64,000 bases of DNA from Valencia hispanica (Eukaryota > Chordata > Actinopteri > Cyprinodontiformes > Valenciidae): the NCBI GenBank assembly GCA_963556495.2, contig OY747705.1:39313298-39377297 (forward strand). Direction: 5' to 3'. How positions within the stretch are numbered: position 1 is the first letter of the stretch; each line of letters starts with the position of its first letter. Both the position numbers and the translations under genes were made by a program. Below are positions 11,115-23,094 of the stretch, one piece after another. Under the pieces are notes generated by a model. The model had not been told where the DNA came from and did not search any database. It worked only from the letters and a program-made list of their open reading frames with translations.

Positions 11115-11196
11115 CTTTTTTGAAAACTGCAACTTCAGTATTCCCAAAAAGAGATTTGGCTTTCTCGTAGTCATTGATCACCACATCGTAATCTCC
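11115..11196 (-). CDS. exoc2: exoc2 exon 9
   Basis: Encodes residues 296-323: [19 protein letters not shown] then TEVAVFKK, a family-invariant block. The acceptor is TTTCCCAG|GGAGAT. The donor is unusual, AAAAAAG|GTTAAT (weak at +3 and beyond). Reading through it gives an immediate in-frame TAA, and no better GT keeps the reading frame into exon 10. The intron that follows is only 107 bp, so intron definition may compensate for the weak site. Phase 0 in and 1 out; 82 bp. Confidence 0.93.
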
Positions 11197-11612
11197 CTGG
11201 GAAAAAAAAAAATAAATAAATCAGTAAATAATGTGGCATTTTTCTCCAGTTAACTCTTCAATCATGACACCCACTGTGTGTTAAACCCTCTCTTGCTCCA
11301 CCCTCTGGCGGAAAGTCGCTCAAGCTGGACCTCAAAACAAATACACAAGACAAACTGAGGACAGATAGGACCGAGGCCCAGCTAAACTGTATGAAAAGGA
11401 GTTGAAACCTGCATCTTATTGGCCAGTGGTTTCTGCTAAATGTGGACTTTTGTGTTTTTATGTAGACAATTTATGTAGAATATTTGAGCTATAGCATTAA
11501 TTCCTGAACGAAAGTGCTCACTATTCTCGCCAAGACCAGGCATGGGTGGGTAGGAGAGCCTCATGATACGATGACCTTGGGTACAAATACCACCATTTTA
11601 TGATATTGAAAC

Positions 11613-12808
11613 TAGGGATGGGCATAATTAATCGACGATCGATTAATTGATCATTAAGAATTTCATCGATGACATTTTGTTTCCCGATCAATTGAACGAA
11701 TGCAATTAATTTTGCTATGTGGCAGTAATTAAACACTTCACCACACAAGGGCGATCACTGAAAATAAAACCCACAGGCCGAATCAGTTCTTGCCAGTTTC
11801 TGTGTATTTCAAAAGTAGCATTGTCATGAAGAGGTCGCAGCAAAGTGTGGCGTAGGACCACTTTGACTAAAAAAATAAACAAACAAAAGTCTCGGTTCAC
11901 TGCGAAGCTATGTATAATTACTTGAACGCACTTCCAACCCTGGTTAGAAGCGGAGCATCCTGCTCTTGGTCTCAACCTAGCATCAAGTCGGTGTTAGCAT
12001 GGAGGAGCCGAGATGCACAACGAGCAGAGAAACTTAATCACCGATTACTTTCTGAGGGAGGCTCCGCCACCCCTGAATTGCACCCCTACAGACTGGTGGA
12101 AAATGAATTAAACAAGATTCCAGAGGCTTGCCAAGTTAGCACGGAGTTTTGTGTATCACAGCGACGTCTGTCCCCTCACAGCAGGTGTTCTCAGTGCTGG
12201 GGTCAGACGCGACAGCAGCCTGGTCTGCTGTCACGTCTGACCCCAACGCATGTTAACATGGTCATCTTTCTCGAACAAAAATCAGTAGACTGGTGCTAAA
12301 GTTGTAAATAAGTTACGGTTTCTTTTGTTTTTCTTTTTTACTCTGTTAATGAGCCTAATTCATTGTTAGGTACGCTGATCTCGCTCATCCTCTTTCTCGA
12401 CTGGTTTTGCCAAATGTAACACAAAACTAACAGACCTATAAGTATTATATTTATTTTATTAAGTTATTGTTTAACATGAGTTTTTTTTTTTTTTTTTTTT
12501 ACTTTTTTGGAATAAAAAAAAAATATGAGCGTCAGTTGTGTTAATGAGTACCGTCTTTAAGCTGTTGGCTCTGCTGCTTATAGCGCATATTTTCTTTGTG
12601 CAACTACCGTGAATTAACTTCCACAAGAGGTGTCCCACTTGTAATGAAGATCTCAATGAGGAAACACGCTATTTTTCTATTCTCACTGCATTTTAATATA
12701 GCCTATGAACATTGAATTTTAATATAAAAATATCAAGTAGTAATCGAAAATCGATCGTTAATTCTCCCGATGATCGATGAAGACAGTTTAATCGAATGTC
12801 CATCCCTA
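11613..12808 (+). mobile_element. hAT element, internally deleted, with exact 8-bp target duplication
   Basis: Left end TAGGGATGGGCAT, right end ATGTCCATCCCTA, inverted. The flanks attgaaac at 11605-11612 and 12809-12816 are identical, fixing both ends. It carries remnants of a transposase in plus orientation and AATCGATCG-rich subterminal sequence. It lies in exoc2 intron 8. At 1196 bp it is far shorter than an autonomous hAT element, so most of the transposase gene is missing. Confidence 0.92.
11910..12299 (+). pseudogene. hAT transposase remnant (start and C-terminal end joined)
   Basis: The C-terminal part shows the hAT dimerisation pattern split over two frames: DWWKMN then RLAKLARSFVYHS in one frame (about 12091-12170) and LTPTHVNMVIFLEQK in another (about 12230-12285). 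Stops (one directly after DWWKMN) and frameshifts break it. The sequence before 12060 (LAWRSRDAQRAEKLNH) may be upstream transposase but is not recognisable. Dead copy. Confidence 0.65.
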
Positions 12809-12816
12809 ATTGAAAC

Positions 12817-14216
12817 ACACATTTAAGGCTAAATAGAAGAGAATTTGTTAAACAGAAAAGCCTGAAATATTTTTACTGCTGCTAAAATGATATAGTTTAG
12901 CAGTCATTAAGTTCTGACGATGTTATCCATCACGTGTTTTCAGATTTTCAAATACACCTGTCTTAAATTCACTGTATTGGCTACCCGTATGTTTTAAGAG
13001 CGATTTTAAGGTTCTTTTAATGTTTTTAAGTGTCTTAATGGTATTGGGCCTTCCTTCTTATCTTTCAGAACTGCTTTTACTGTATGGAACTTCGCGGTCT
13101 CTGCGCTCCTCTGGCAGCAGTCTCCTTGTTATCCCTAAAGTCAGGACACACATTAATGGAGAGGCGTCGTTCTGTTATTATGGCCCTCACCTCTGGAACA
13201 GGCTGCCTCAGGGCCGCAGAGAACGTTCATGTTTATAGGATCAGGCTCAAGACACACCTTTTTAGCCTAGCTTTTAACTGATTATTGCTTATATTTTCAG
13301 TGTTTTACATCTATATCCTGTTATTTTTATACTTTAATCTGTTATTTTAATCTTGCTGCCAGTGTTTCCTCTGTGGGAGCCCTCTGCCTCCGGAGTGGTG
13401 GTCGGCTGTGGCTGTCTGCGTGCTCTCCAGGTAGCGCTTGGGTGGAGGTGGGGGTGTTATAGCTGAAAATGCAGCTGTTTTAAAACAAAGATGAGAATGA
13501 GTCCCAGAAGGCGTTTCCAGTATTTAATTCAACATGTCTGGCCAGAACATGGAGGGGACAGAGATTACTTTTACATCGCCCTACCAAACCTTTCTAACTA
13601 ACGGTTTAAATAGTATTCAGCAATCACTGTTTATCTCTCCAGCAAGTCTTCTTCAATCTTCATGTCCAGCTCCTGGAGAACTGGTTCATGCCAGTCGGAT
13701 AGTAAAGGATGAAGCAGCCCATCCAGATCAGAACGTCCTGTAGACATCTTGCTGCTCTGACGTCTGTCACTCCGATGATCTGACACATCTTTATCAGGGA
13801 CATTATGCTGGAACAATAAGCTTGTTTTCCCTAACTTGTCATCCTGACCTAAATACATTCACTAGACAGAAAATATGTAATTAAATCCTAATTACATTGG
13901 AATATTCTGGTCTAGGTTTTGCCTCCTCTGGGCGCCCTATGTGCTTCGGCTGCTGCGTTTGATCTGAGGCTGCCGGCGCAGTGGCTCCGTTGATGGTGTT
14001 TCCTTACCTGACTCATCTGCACTTGGCCCAATGTCCTTTTTATTGTTGTACTTAAGTGTTTGTGTACATGGGAATTAAGTTGGGGGGTGGGGGGTATAAC
14101 TATGATCATGCTTTTTAAAACTGTGGGTGAGGGATGGGAATATGGTTAATAAGGGGTCATTTTAATCTGTAAAGCACTTTGATGAAAAGCGCTTTTTAAA
14201 TAAAGTTTGATTGACT
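12817..14216 (+). mobile_element. 5'-truncated L2-clade LINE (3' end)
   Basis: The end of ORF2 downstream of the RT is recognisable at about 12960-13280, followed by a long 3' region ending in CTGTAAAGCACTTTGATG and TTTAAATAAAGTTTGATTGA at about 14170-14215, the usual fish L2 tail. The 5' limit is placed only roughly, near 12900. It lies in exoc2 intron 8. Confidence 0.7.
12960..13281 (+). pseudogene. L2 ORF2 C-terminal fragment
   Basis: Translation gives LYWLPVCFKSDFKVLLMF, GLPSYLSELLLLYGTSRSL, RSSGSSLLVIPKVRTHINGE, ASFCYYGPHLWNRLPQG, then after a frameshift YRIRLKTHLFSLAFN. LHWLPV..., RSSGS.LLVVPR and PHLWN.LP are hallmarks of the L2 ORF2 C-terminus. One frameshift lies near 13205-13225. 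Only the last ~110 codons are present; the RT is missing. Confidence 0.75.
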
Positions 14217-15723
14217 GAAATAGAAACTCAAGCCACTAGAGTCAACACCTGCTAACACTAAAATTTTTTGAGTACTTACAGGGAAAGACCTGATATTAAC
14301 TGGTTAATTAGTCAGACTATCTCCTATGGTAAAAGTCACCACTTTTGAAGCTGTGAACTTAGTTAAAAAATGTGAATTATGAACTATAAACTGGACTAGT
14401 TCATATAAAAACTGAACTTTCCCAACACTGCCATCACCCCTCGCTGTGACTCCTTCCAGATGGCTAAAGCATGAACAAATGCCTCCAGAACCAAGTGTTA
14501 AAGTATTCTACACTGATAAATCTACACACCATCCACTTTACATTACTCTAGCATTATCTCATCATAATTTACACATAAAAGTAACATCTTTTTGAAACCG
14601 CTTTGATCGAATAGCAACTGAAATTTCCTGCACCACATTTTGCCATACAGCATTACCTGTCAACCTGCCATCTCAACTGTTATGTCAGTTGTTTAAATTT
14701 AAACTGTGCTGTTTACAGCATCAGTTTAAATTTGACTAATACTTTTTATATATTAATGATAATAACACCGATAATAAAGTGCATTTATCTCACACTATTT
14801 GCCCTTTTTTCTTAATTGCCTTAAATAGCTCTAACAGCCTTGCCATCATCTCCCAAATATACTGGCTCCTGACTTTTTTCCAGCATGTTTGTTGTGTATT
14901 TGTGCCTTTTTTAATACTAGGACTTTTTCACACTTTTCATGTTAAATGTCATCATTCTCTTTAGATAAGACCATTTCAACCCAGTGCATACTTGTATATC
15001 GCTGGGCTGACAAATATTCTCAAATCTAGGACAGAACCACTGTAGTCAAGCCCTAGTTCAAATTCTTGGCAAGCAGGCCATCACGTTGCACACAGGGCCT
15101 CAAAGGATTTACTCACTCATGCTCCACACCAGACTCTTAATATACTGTAAACTTCCTATTAAACCACCATGAGCTTTCTACGGAAGTATTTTCCATGTCG
15201 AGAACCTCCTGGGAACTCTCATGATCTACCTGGAGCCCGAAGTTTAATACATTCCTGGAGACTTCGCCTAGCAAAGACCTTCCATGTTCATACTTATTTT
15301 TTATGATTTTTGTGGCCTGTTTAGTAACTGGAGACTTAACAAGCAGCTTTCTCAATCTGAATAGAAAGTCTTAAAGAAACGGGATCACCACTCCCAATGA
15401 AGACACCTAAACAAAATATTAAGATGAAGAGAGCAACAATATTGCAAGCTTTTATTTTAAAGCTGCACAAAGCAATATCCTTGAAAGTAATAAGATACAT
15501 TTCAGGATTTTTTTATAAAGGCATCCCTTTAATAACTATAATCTCTGTCCTTAAGAGTTATAAAAGGTCAAACTGGTCCTAAGATTTCATCTATTCTAAA
15601 ACAGGTTTGCTGAGGACTCATACCATCAACAGACTGGGATTTAAGCAAAGACCAGGTGGCTTTAATTATGCATTTGGCACTTTTTGTTTACATACTGGGA
15701 TTGCTCATGTTCGTGTAAAATAC
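14217..15723. other. Intron 8, no recognisable feature
   Basis: AT-rich sequence without convincing ORFs, tandem arrays or repeat termini. Confidence 0.6.
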
Positions 15724-15869
15724 CTTCTGAATGTTACGTTCAATGTTGAGCGGCAGGTTGAAGAGAAACTTGAACCGTTGAAGCACGTTGAGCGCATTGC
15801 GTGTGGAGTCAGCCTTGTCTTTCCGTCCCAGGACCTCCTGGAAGAGAGTATCTGCGGTATCACTCGCGC
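15724..15869 (-). CDS. exoc2: exoc2 exon 8
   Basis: Encodes residues 247-295: [48 protein letters not shown]. This is the most conserved block of the Sec5 N-terminal helical region. Acceptor TTTTTTTGCAG|GCGCGA, donor CAGAAG|GTATTT; 146 bp, phase 1 in and 0 out. GC content is higher than in the flanking introns, as expected for a real exon. Confidence 0.97.
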
Positions 15870-16977
15870 CTGCAAAAAAAGACAGTGAGAAAAAACTATG
15901 AGCGAGAGGGAAGGAGGTGGGAGAAAATGAGAAACTGGGATACTGTATAAATAAATGTTAAACACCACATTTCCCTCATAGTCCCGGTTTCTGGTTTTCC
16001 TCTTGCTCGGGATGTTATTAGACACAAAAAAAGAGGAATAGGAGCAGGAACTAAACTCCTCAGAAGAAAGTGACAACTATCTCTTCGTGTACTTGGTGGG
16101 ACTTAAGCAGAACTAAGAAGCTTCGTGGGTGGCCTCTGCTGGGCCGTCAGATAGAAAAAAAGCAAAGTTCTTCTAATCAAAACAAAACCCCCCACCCACA
16201 ACAAAATCCCTGAAGGAAAAACAGCAAACGGCTGAGCAAAGACTAATATCTAACATTTTTCACTCAACAATCTCTCTTATTATGGAGCTGACATTTTACA
16301 AGGCTGTTTTGTGATTGGCTGACTGGTGCTGTGTGTTTTATGCTTAGGGTTTGGGGGATAAACAAAGCTCTATTTTTGTTGTGCCATGGGCCTTTACGTC
16401 CGGGTTCGTAGGGATGAAAGATATGTCCGGCTAAGAGGTTTATTTACTCTTCACTTAGGGAAAAGGGCCAGCTTATTGACCTCACATTAGAGTGGCCCCA
16501 TTATCATGTATGACCTAAAAGGGTGGGACACAGGGTTTGATGAGGGATCAGCTTATTAAGTGAGAAAGACCAACAGCACACTGAATGAACACACAGATGT
16601 ACAGGTTACGGCACAGTTTTCACTTCGAAATTCCTGACTCAGACTTTCCAGCATTGTCAGTCCGTTTTTGTTCCCTTTCTCTGATCTATCCTATTCTAAA
16701 TAGAACAGATGTGTTCTACAGATGTAGATAGATGAGATGTGCTCTATACGTGTATTATATTAAAGAATAGATGTATACAATTATTCCATTCTGCTCAAAA
16801 TAGATTTATATTATATATCCATTCTGAACTAAACAGATATATACATTGTCAGCTCTAAAGGATGAATTTTAAATCTAATGTATTTGTGTATGCATGTGTT
16901 GATTTTTAGATTTAATTTATACATTTATATATTTAAGCGGTTTCTGGTCTTGTTCGTCTGCAAGACAAGTCTACCTA
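15870..16977. other. Intron 7 (5' part), no recognisable feature
   Basis: Contains a loosely repeated ATAGA/TCTATTCT pattern at 16690-16850 (imperfect short tandem-like units such as attctaaatagaacagat). Nothing coding. Confidence 0.5.
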
Positions 16978-17234
16978 GTCATCTTTAGGGATGGGTACCG
17001 AAACCCAGTATTAAATTGGCCCCGGGGCTGATTCTGACGGTCCACCTGGACCAATAAGCTTCAGCCTTATCGGTCCTCTTAACGGTAAAATTAAGGTCGA
17101 ATTCATGTTTTGCGCGATATATAAACACAAGCCAAACACTGTATTGCAGCCCACTCCTACTTAACAAGCACATACGCTGCGGGGACAGAGTGGCAACTGC
17201 TGCGCGCTCACATGTGTGTTCGCCCACAGATACG

Positions 17235-17451
17235 ATGGCGGAGCGAAAGAAAAGATCCAAAATTTGGCTTCATTTTACGAAAATAGATGCAGACAATGCA
17301 CGCTGTCACATATGTAATAAAAGCTTTGCTTGCAAAGGCGGGAACACAAGTAATTTGACCAAACACCTTGACAAAATACACCAACTACAAACCGAAAGAT
17401 GCACGGTGTTTGACCGCCTGAGTGCTGCAGCAACAACAACCCCTGAATCAG
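17235..17451 (+). pseudogene. BED zinc-finger exon of a hAT transposase
   Basis: ATG at 17235 (CGATGG context) opens MAERKKRSKIWLHFTKID, followed by a BED-type finger with CHICNKSF (two Cys) and NLTKHLDKIHQ (two His). The frame is intact for 72 codons and ends at a consensus donor TCAG|GTATGT (17451/17452). In hAT transposases and in ZBED host genes this finger binds DNA at the element ends. No downstream exon is found inside the element, so the gene is truncated, although this exon alone shows no damage. Confidence 0.75.
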
Positions 17452-17533
17452 GTATGTATGTTTGTATGCAAAGCAAACACGTGAAGCATGGACATAAGTT
17501 TGACATTTCATTCTTACAATTAATAAATGCTGG

Positions 17534-17537
<4 letters not shown>

Positions 17538-17588
<51 letters not shown>
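17538..17588. repeat. (TA)n microsatellite
   Basis: About 25 TA units inside the hAT element, directly 3' of the BED exon. Confidence 0.97.
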
Positions 17589-17591
<3 letters not shown>

Positions 17592-17777
17592 TGAACAACA
17601 GCTTCCTTATCCAAGTTAAATTTTTTTCTTAAACTACAGTTCATTATTTGTGTTTTTCCCATTTTGTTTTTGTCTTTCAAAAAAAAAAAAATCAGATAAA
17701 GTACCGGATCGATAAGGAGTATCGTTAAGAGTAGTAGTATCGATAAATCCTTAACGATACCCATCCCTAGTCATCTT

Positions 17778-18625
17778 ACCTTACATATAAAAAAAAATTT
17801 TTCGACAACGCGCTAGTATTTATATTTAAAAACAATAGATGAACAGAGATCCAAGAATCTGCATAAAATAGATTTTAAAAATTACAAATGGGTATAAAAC
17901 ATCCATTTGTAATGTCCACTAGGGATTTCCTGAAGGCAGTTCTGCAGTTCTCCAGACTTAAAATACAGAACCTGCAAAAACCAAAGCATATATGTTTGTA
18001 TGCATGAATGAATGAATGAATGAAGGCAGGTACAGTAATAATGCATGTAAGTAGACAGGTATGTATGTATGTGTGCATGTATGTATGTGGCTTCAAGATA
18101 TCAGGGAGAACATGTGATATTTGATTAGATGTTGATAAATATCAAGATGACACTAAAAGTTGGAGAAAAAAAAACTAAGATTCATTATTTCCATCTTCAA
18201 AGTTTGGCTTTATTGAATAAAGTTGTGTCAGGCAGCTCAGTGTTTTTTTTCCTAATGATTTCACTGGAACATCCTGAAAACCTTCTACAACATTTCTACA
18301 ACATTACATTAAATAAACCTTTCCAGGCATATATAGTCTTAATGCATTGTACTTCTACAACTAGCTCATATTAATTGTAATCTAATTAGTTAGTTTGGGA
18401 GAATTGTGTAAAGTAATTTAGTGAGAACGATATATTTATTATTTATTATTTTTGAGGAGCCATAGATTCTTATATTCATCACAATGCAGAGATGTTTTTG
18501 AGAAAAACTTCACAAATAAAATTCCAAAATTCACAAGAAGGCCAGAACCAAAAACCATTTACTTGGTGCAAACGTTTAGAAAATCATCACCCGTTTTGTT
18601 AAACAGAATTTAAACCCAAGCTTAC
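17778..18625. other. Intron 7 (3' part) with short GAAT/GTAT repeats
   Basis: Holds gaatgaatgaatgaatgaa at about 18004-18024 and imperfect TATG repeats at 18060-18090. No coding sequence. Confidence 0.6.
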
Positions 18626-18706
18626 GATTCAGGATCTTTTCAAGTCGCTGGGTCATCGATCCCTCCACCTTCTCTGTGCCATCCGATTCCAGCCTCTGGT
18701 GGATCG
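18626..18706 (-). CDS. exoc2: exoc2 exon 7
   Basis: Encodes residues 220-247: [18 protein letters not shown] then [10 protein letters not shown]. It is predicted helical and part of the CorEx coiled-coil region by family knowledge. Acceptor TCTTCCAG|CGATCC, donor GAATC|GTAAGC; 81 bp, phase 1 in and 1 out. It is separated from exon 6 by the 7.5-kb repeat-filled intron 6. Confidence 0.95.
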
Positions 18707-20521
18707 CTGGAAGAGAATTAATCATTTTAATAATAAAATTTTTTAATCATAATTACAAAGCACAGACATCTGAAAATGATTCCTGTTCTCTTAACTGCGG
18801 TGGGACACATCACTAAAGACGTCGACATTTTTAGCATCAGGAACTGAAGGAAAAACAACAAACAGGCTCTGCCTCAGTAGGAGATGGAAGATAACCTCAC
18901 TGGTTCTCCACTCACAGATGCTGCTATTGAACCCACCAGTGACTTTTCTCACAGTGCAAGAACATGACCTTGCCCCAGCCTGCATAGAGTACAGCCTTTA
19001 ACAGCACAGTTAGGTGGTTTTGGGGACATTTAAACCTTTGACCAGGAAGGGGGGTAAATATGAATGCAAAATGTCTCATTTGTTGGAAAAAAATAACACG
19101 CTTTTATGCCAAAAATGACTGCCGCAGAGAGGAGAGTGAAAGGGGGGCAGGAACTCTCTGATGGCTTATAGCCATTACTTAGCATGAGGAGCTTCATACC
19201 AGTGAAGGAGTTTGAAAAGGAGGAAGAAAAAACCAAGAGAGGGAAAAAAAGAGGGAGAGAGTGGTGGGGCAACCCTAGTGAATAAATAAATGGTGTTCAG
19301 TAGTGGGCAGCTGGGTGCTGAGAGCTGAGGGTGGGTTTATTGACAGAGTGGAGAAGAGTTGGAGAGGTTTTAAAAGACAATCTCTTACATACTTGTGCAG
19401 CGACACCAACGTGAACAAGAACTCTTTGTCTTAAAAATGAAGATGACCATTAATAAACATTCACACTAGAGCTTTAAGGATGGCTTTTAGCTGAGTTTTA
19501 CAAACAAGGAGAAAGGGGAGCTTTCTGTAAACAAATATGGCTCTAATCAGACAGACAAAAGCACTACTGAGGCACACTGTTCAAATACACTACTGCCCAA
19601 TCAGTAAGAACGTCACTACAAACCAGCAGTAAATGTGACTGAACGCAGGTAAGGACAGAAATAAGCAGAGATCCTGCGCGTACACGGGATTGATAGGGCC
19701 AAAAACAAAGGATGACACACACACACTGTGGGTCTGCTTCATGTCTCCAGACTGCCCTTTGCCCCACTGCCAGCTGCCTGTCCTCTCATATCGAGAGGCC
19801 TGATGACGTTACCGTTAAGCTAAACATCAGGTCAGAATCCGGAGAACACACGAAGGCAGGTCCTGAGGAAGAGCCGCAGCTCCAGCTTCATTTCCTGGAA
19901 CCGTTCGAGGAGGGAGAAAAGAATAAAAATACGGTGTCCCTGGTTTCTAAAGCTGGAGATGTTTTGACTCCTGCTGGGCCTGGGGCCGCAGGGAATAGGC
20001 CCTGGGAATCTTTCATTTTCGGACCACGGTAGCTGTTCCGTTTCCTGCATCACTGAGAGACTTCCTCTTTACACAACAATGAAAAACCTCAAATTTCAAC
20101 ATTTTAGCAGAAATAACCCACCCCTCCCTCACAGCCTGTCACTCATTCAATTAGCCAGAATGAGTATGTCTTAGAAGAATTGGCTCAGCTCGTCTCTCAG
20201 GCTCGACGGCCACTCTGCAGGGACCAAATCCTGCATCTCGTTCAGCGGTTGTAAAGATACACATGAGACAATTACCTTACTGTGAAAATATTAATCATGT
20301 TCAACAAACAACAAAACAAAGATGATCAAATAAAACATAAAACTGCTTAAAAGTTACATGTGCATCATCTGGGAAACATTTGGTCCAAAATCATATCCTG
20401 CACAATCCTCAAACTGTCATTTTTGTAAGAAAGTTTCTATTATGCAGTTTTTTGGTTTTTACAAATCGAGTCAAGATTATACAAATAATTAAAAAGGTTT
20501 CATAGAATTAGAGATAAAACA
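18707..20521. other. Intron 6 (5' part), no recognisable feature
   Basis: Mixed-composition sequence; the short open frames here show no family resemblance. Confidence 0.5.
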
Positions 20522-20860
20522 ATCAGGCTTTTCTTGGCCGATACCGATTTCCATTTCCTTTGAGATCATACCTGCTAAAAAGGTGGGAGAATTACCAGCT
20601 AATACAGATTCTGATGTTTTTTGAAAAGACAATTATACTGCAGATTTGTTGATAAAAGCAGTAGTTTTTAAGGCAAACAGAAAATGATGGAATTACAAGA
20701 TTAGAAATCTATTCTTAGTTTTAATGTATTTATTGAATACGGACAAAAAAAACCATACCAGATTTTACAGTATCTGACCTGCTGATCACCAGTCAGAGCT
20801 AATCAAAAGAAAATTTGCCAATTTCGATCACTGGTTGATTGGTAAATCACCATTTTTTTC
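20522..20860. repeat. Degenerate DNA-element-like repeat
   Basis: Starts GGCCGATACCGATTTCC and ends around TTTCGATCACTGGTTGATTGG; this style of GCCGATA/CGAT termini recurs in fish MITEs, but no clear target duplication was found. Confidence 0.3.
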
Positions 20861-21267
20861 TGTTTACACAAAATAAAATTCAGTTTCAAAGAATTGTATT
20901 TCAGTGTATAACTATCGAGTTAGGGTTTGACCAAACTTTAGATTTTAAACTAGAAATGATCAAATGCAGTCCTAATTCCCTAAAATAACAGTCACATAGC
21001 ACTTATCATGTCAGCACCAAACTGTAAGCTTTAAATCCTTACCAGAGAACAGTAAATTGTTTCTAATAGTGCTTACAAATGGTTCATATCTGGTCAGCAT
21101 TTATGCTGTTTAACTCAAAACATGGGAAGAGCAATTGTTGTATTGTGAAGCTTTATTAGCATGATAAGAATTGTGATAACAAAAAATTCTGATGTTTGCA
21201 AACTGCACCAACAGTATTGGTTATTGTTATGTAAAATATTCTTTCATCATCGGTTCTGAGAGCATTG

Positions 21268-21312
<45 letters not shown>

Positions 21313-22870
21313 TAGAAGTGGAGAGGCCTTCATCAATGGCATCTTCACCACTGTTCCAGTAAAAAAAACCTAGTTTATCCAAGTACTAGTAAATGGCAAG
21401 GAAATTGACTTCACTGGGATATTTCACTTTATATTTTCATCCAATTACCAAAACTTAAAGCTTGATGTTGGTTTCCAAGCTCTGTGAAGCTTTTTATGTT
21501 TTATACATACAATTAATAATTATTTTTGGCAGGAAATACAAAGTTTGCCTAGACCTATTGATGTGGAGCTATGCCATTAGGAGAGATGAATCTGCCAAAA
21601 GCAAAATTACAAACTGTATCCATAGAGAAAGTAGCATTTGGACACAAATCCAAAACAGCAAGGGATCTTATAGCATTTTTTTGTATTAAAATAAAAAAAT
21701 TTAGGACTTTATTACAGAAGAATGGATCTGACTTTATTATAATAGTTGGAGATTATTATAGTGAACTAAACTGGAAAACAACTAAAAGCCATAAAGTGAG
21801 GACTAGAAAAATGTTCAGAAAAAGCACACCTCAGTGTTGCAGTTGCTCTGAAGTTTTTCCATCCATCTCATTTCTTTACCCAGGTTTGGCCTCTGTTCCT
21901 TCTTTCCACCTTGTGTGCAGCATTAAAAATAACCCGACTTCAATTAAAGTAATCAATAAAACTCTCACATGTAAGCTCACATGTGCCAGCTAAAAGTCAA
22001 CAAGAGGGGAGACGAGAATGTCACGATGGTGACAGAGTGTCTGAAGGCACAGCAGCAACTTCCAACGCAGCACATTCTGAGGTGTACGAATTTCTTTAAA
22101 ATCCCAACAGCTGCCTCTCAGGTGAGCTTCATCTGGACTGACTCAGAACGACGACGACGTGCCAAGCTCCTAAGAGACACAAAGAAGGGATTCAAGGTCT
22201 CTCAGACAGCTGTGCTAAGCAGCCCTAGTGAACTACTGCAGGAGCTGACTCCAACTGGCTGGCTCACAAGCTGCGTGCCGGCTGGTACGTTGGTTTGGCA
22301 AGCAATACTCAGGGTAAAGAATATTTCCCCGAACCAACTACCGATTCTGTGCAGCTGCTTCATTTTTCAAGACGGCGAGCAACATTCTGGCTGGGGCAAT
22401 ATGAGTCACAGCAAGAAGAGATGGGGTCTAGAAGTTTGAAAATTAACCTTCAAGTCATGCTCCGAGTCCAAATATGAGACAATGTTTATCTTTATGATGG
22501 AAGAAGGAAGAAAAAACCTTCAAGACATGGGACATAAGACAACATTCGAGGAAAGGGATTTTTACAACTACAGTGGTTGCTGCTGTTCCAGCCCCAAGAT
22601 AATGCTTCTTTATTATGTCCTAATGGTGTTAGCAGCTGCTCATGAATAAAAAAAACTCACAAAAGGGGAAAGTAAGTTTAGTTAGAATGCAGAAAATCTT
22701 CAAAAACAGAAGAATGTGAAAAACTATCAGGATCTCATGCAAAACACTTCAAGAGAGACAAAAGCCCAAAACAGTTTTATGGTAATGTTTAATAAGATAG
22801 CATTGGTGTCAGAAAAAAAAAAAAGAAAAAGCCTGGTTGACTGCTAGGTTTGCTGGATTGTTTAATTTTT
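20861..22870. other. Intron 6 (middle part)
   Basis: Contains a (TA)n tract at 21272-21309. Open frames over 21460-22440 have no recognisable motifs. Nothing else supported. Confidence 0.5.
21272..21309. repeat. (TA)n microsatellite
   Basis: About 19 TA units. Confidence 0.97.
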
Positions 22871-23094
22871 GCATATATCTTTTAAGTAAATACATGTCAA
22901 AACTCTTACAGCTGTGGGAAAAACAAAGTACACCCTTGGAGTTTAGAGAAGATTGAAGAGGGAGAGCAGCAACCAAATGCTGCTGGTTAAAGGACTAGAG
23001 CAACTGATTTGAGACTACCTCAATAGAAGCAGGTCACTTAGCTGGTCTGAACCATATATGAGTGTGTTACAGAAATGCCAAAAAATACAGATTC

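Larger units (their letters stand above)
16986..17769 (+). mobile_element. hAT element keeping its first transposase exon; exact target duplication
   Basis: Ends TAGGGATGGGTACCG and GATACCCATCCCTA are inverted, and the 8-bp flanks gtcatctt (16978-16985, 17770-17777) are identical. The 784-bp element keeps a GC-richer 5' region, a BED-finger exon with a splice donor, and then a TA microsatellite and the 3' end. The rest of the transposase is gone. It lies in exoc2 intron 7, antisense to the gene. Confidence 0.93.

Noticed and set aside
21462..22439. Run of 75-152-codon plus-strand open frames in intron 6
   Set aside because: No recognisable motif, composition like the surrounding intron, and no partner exons.
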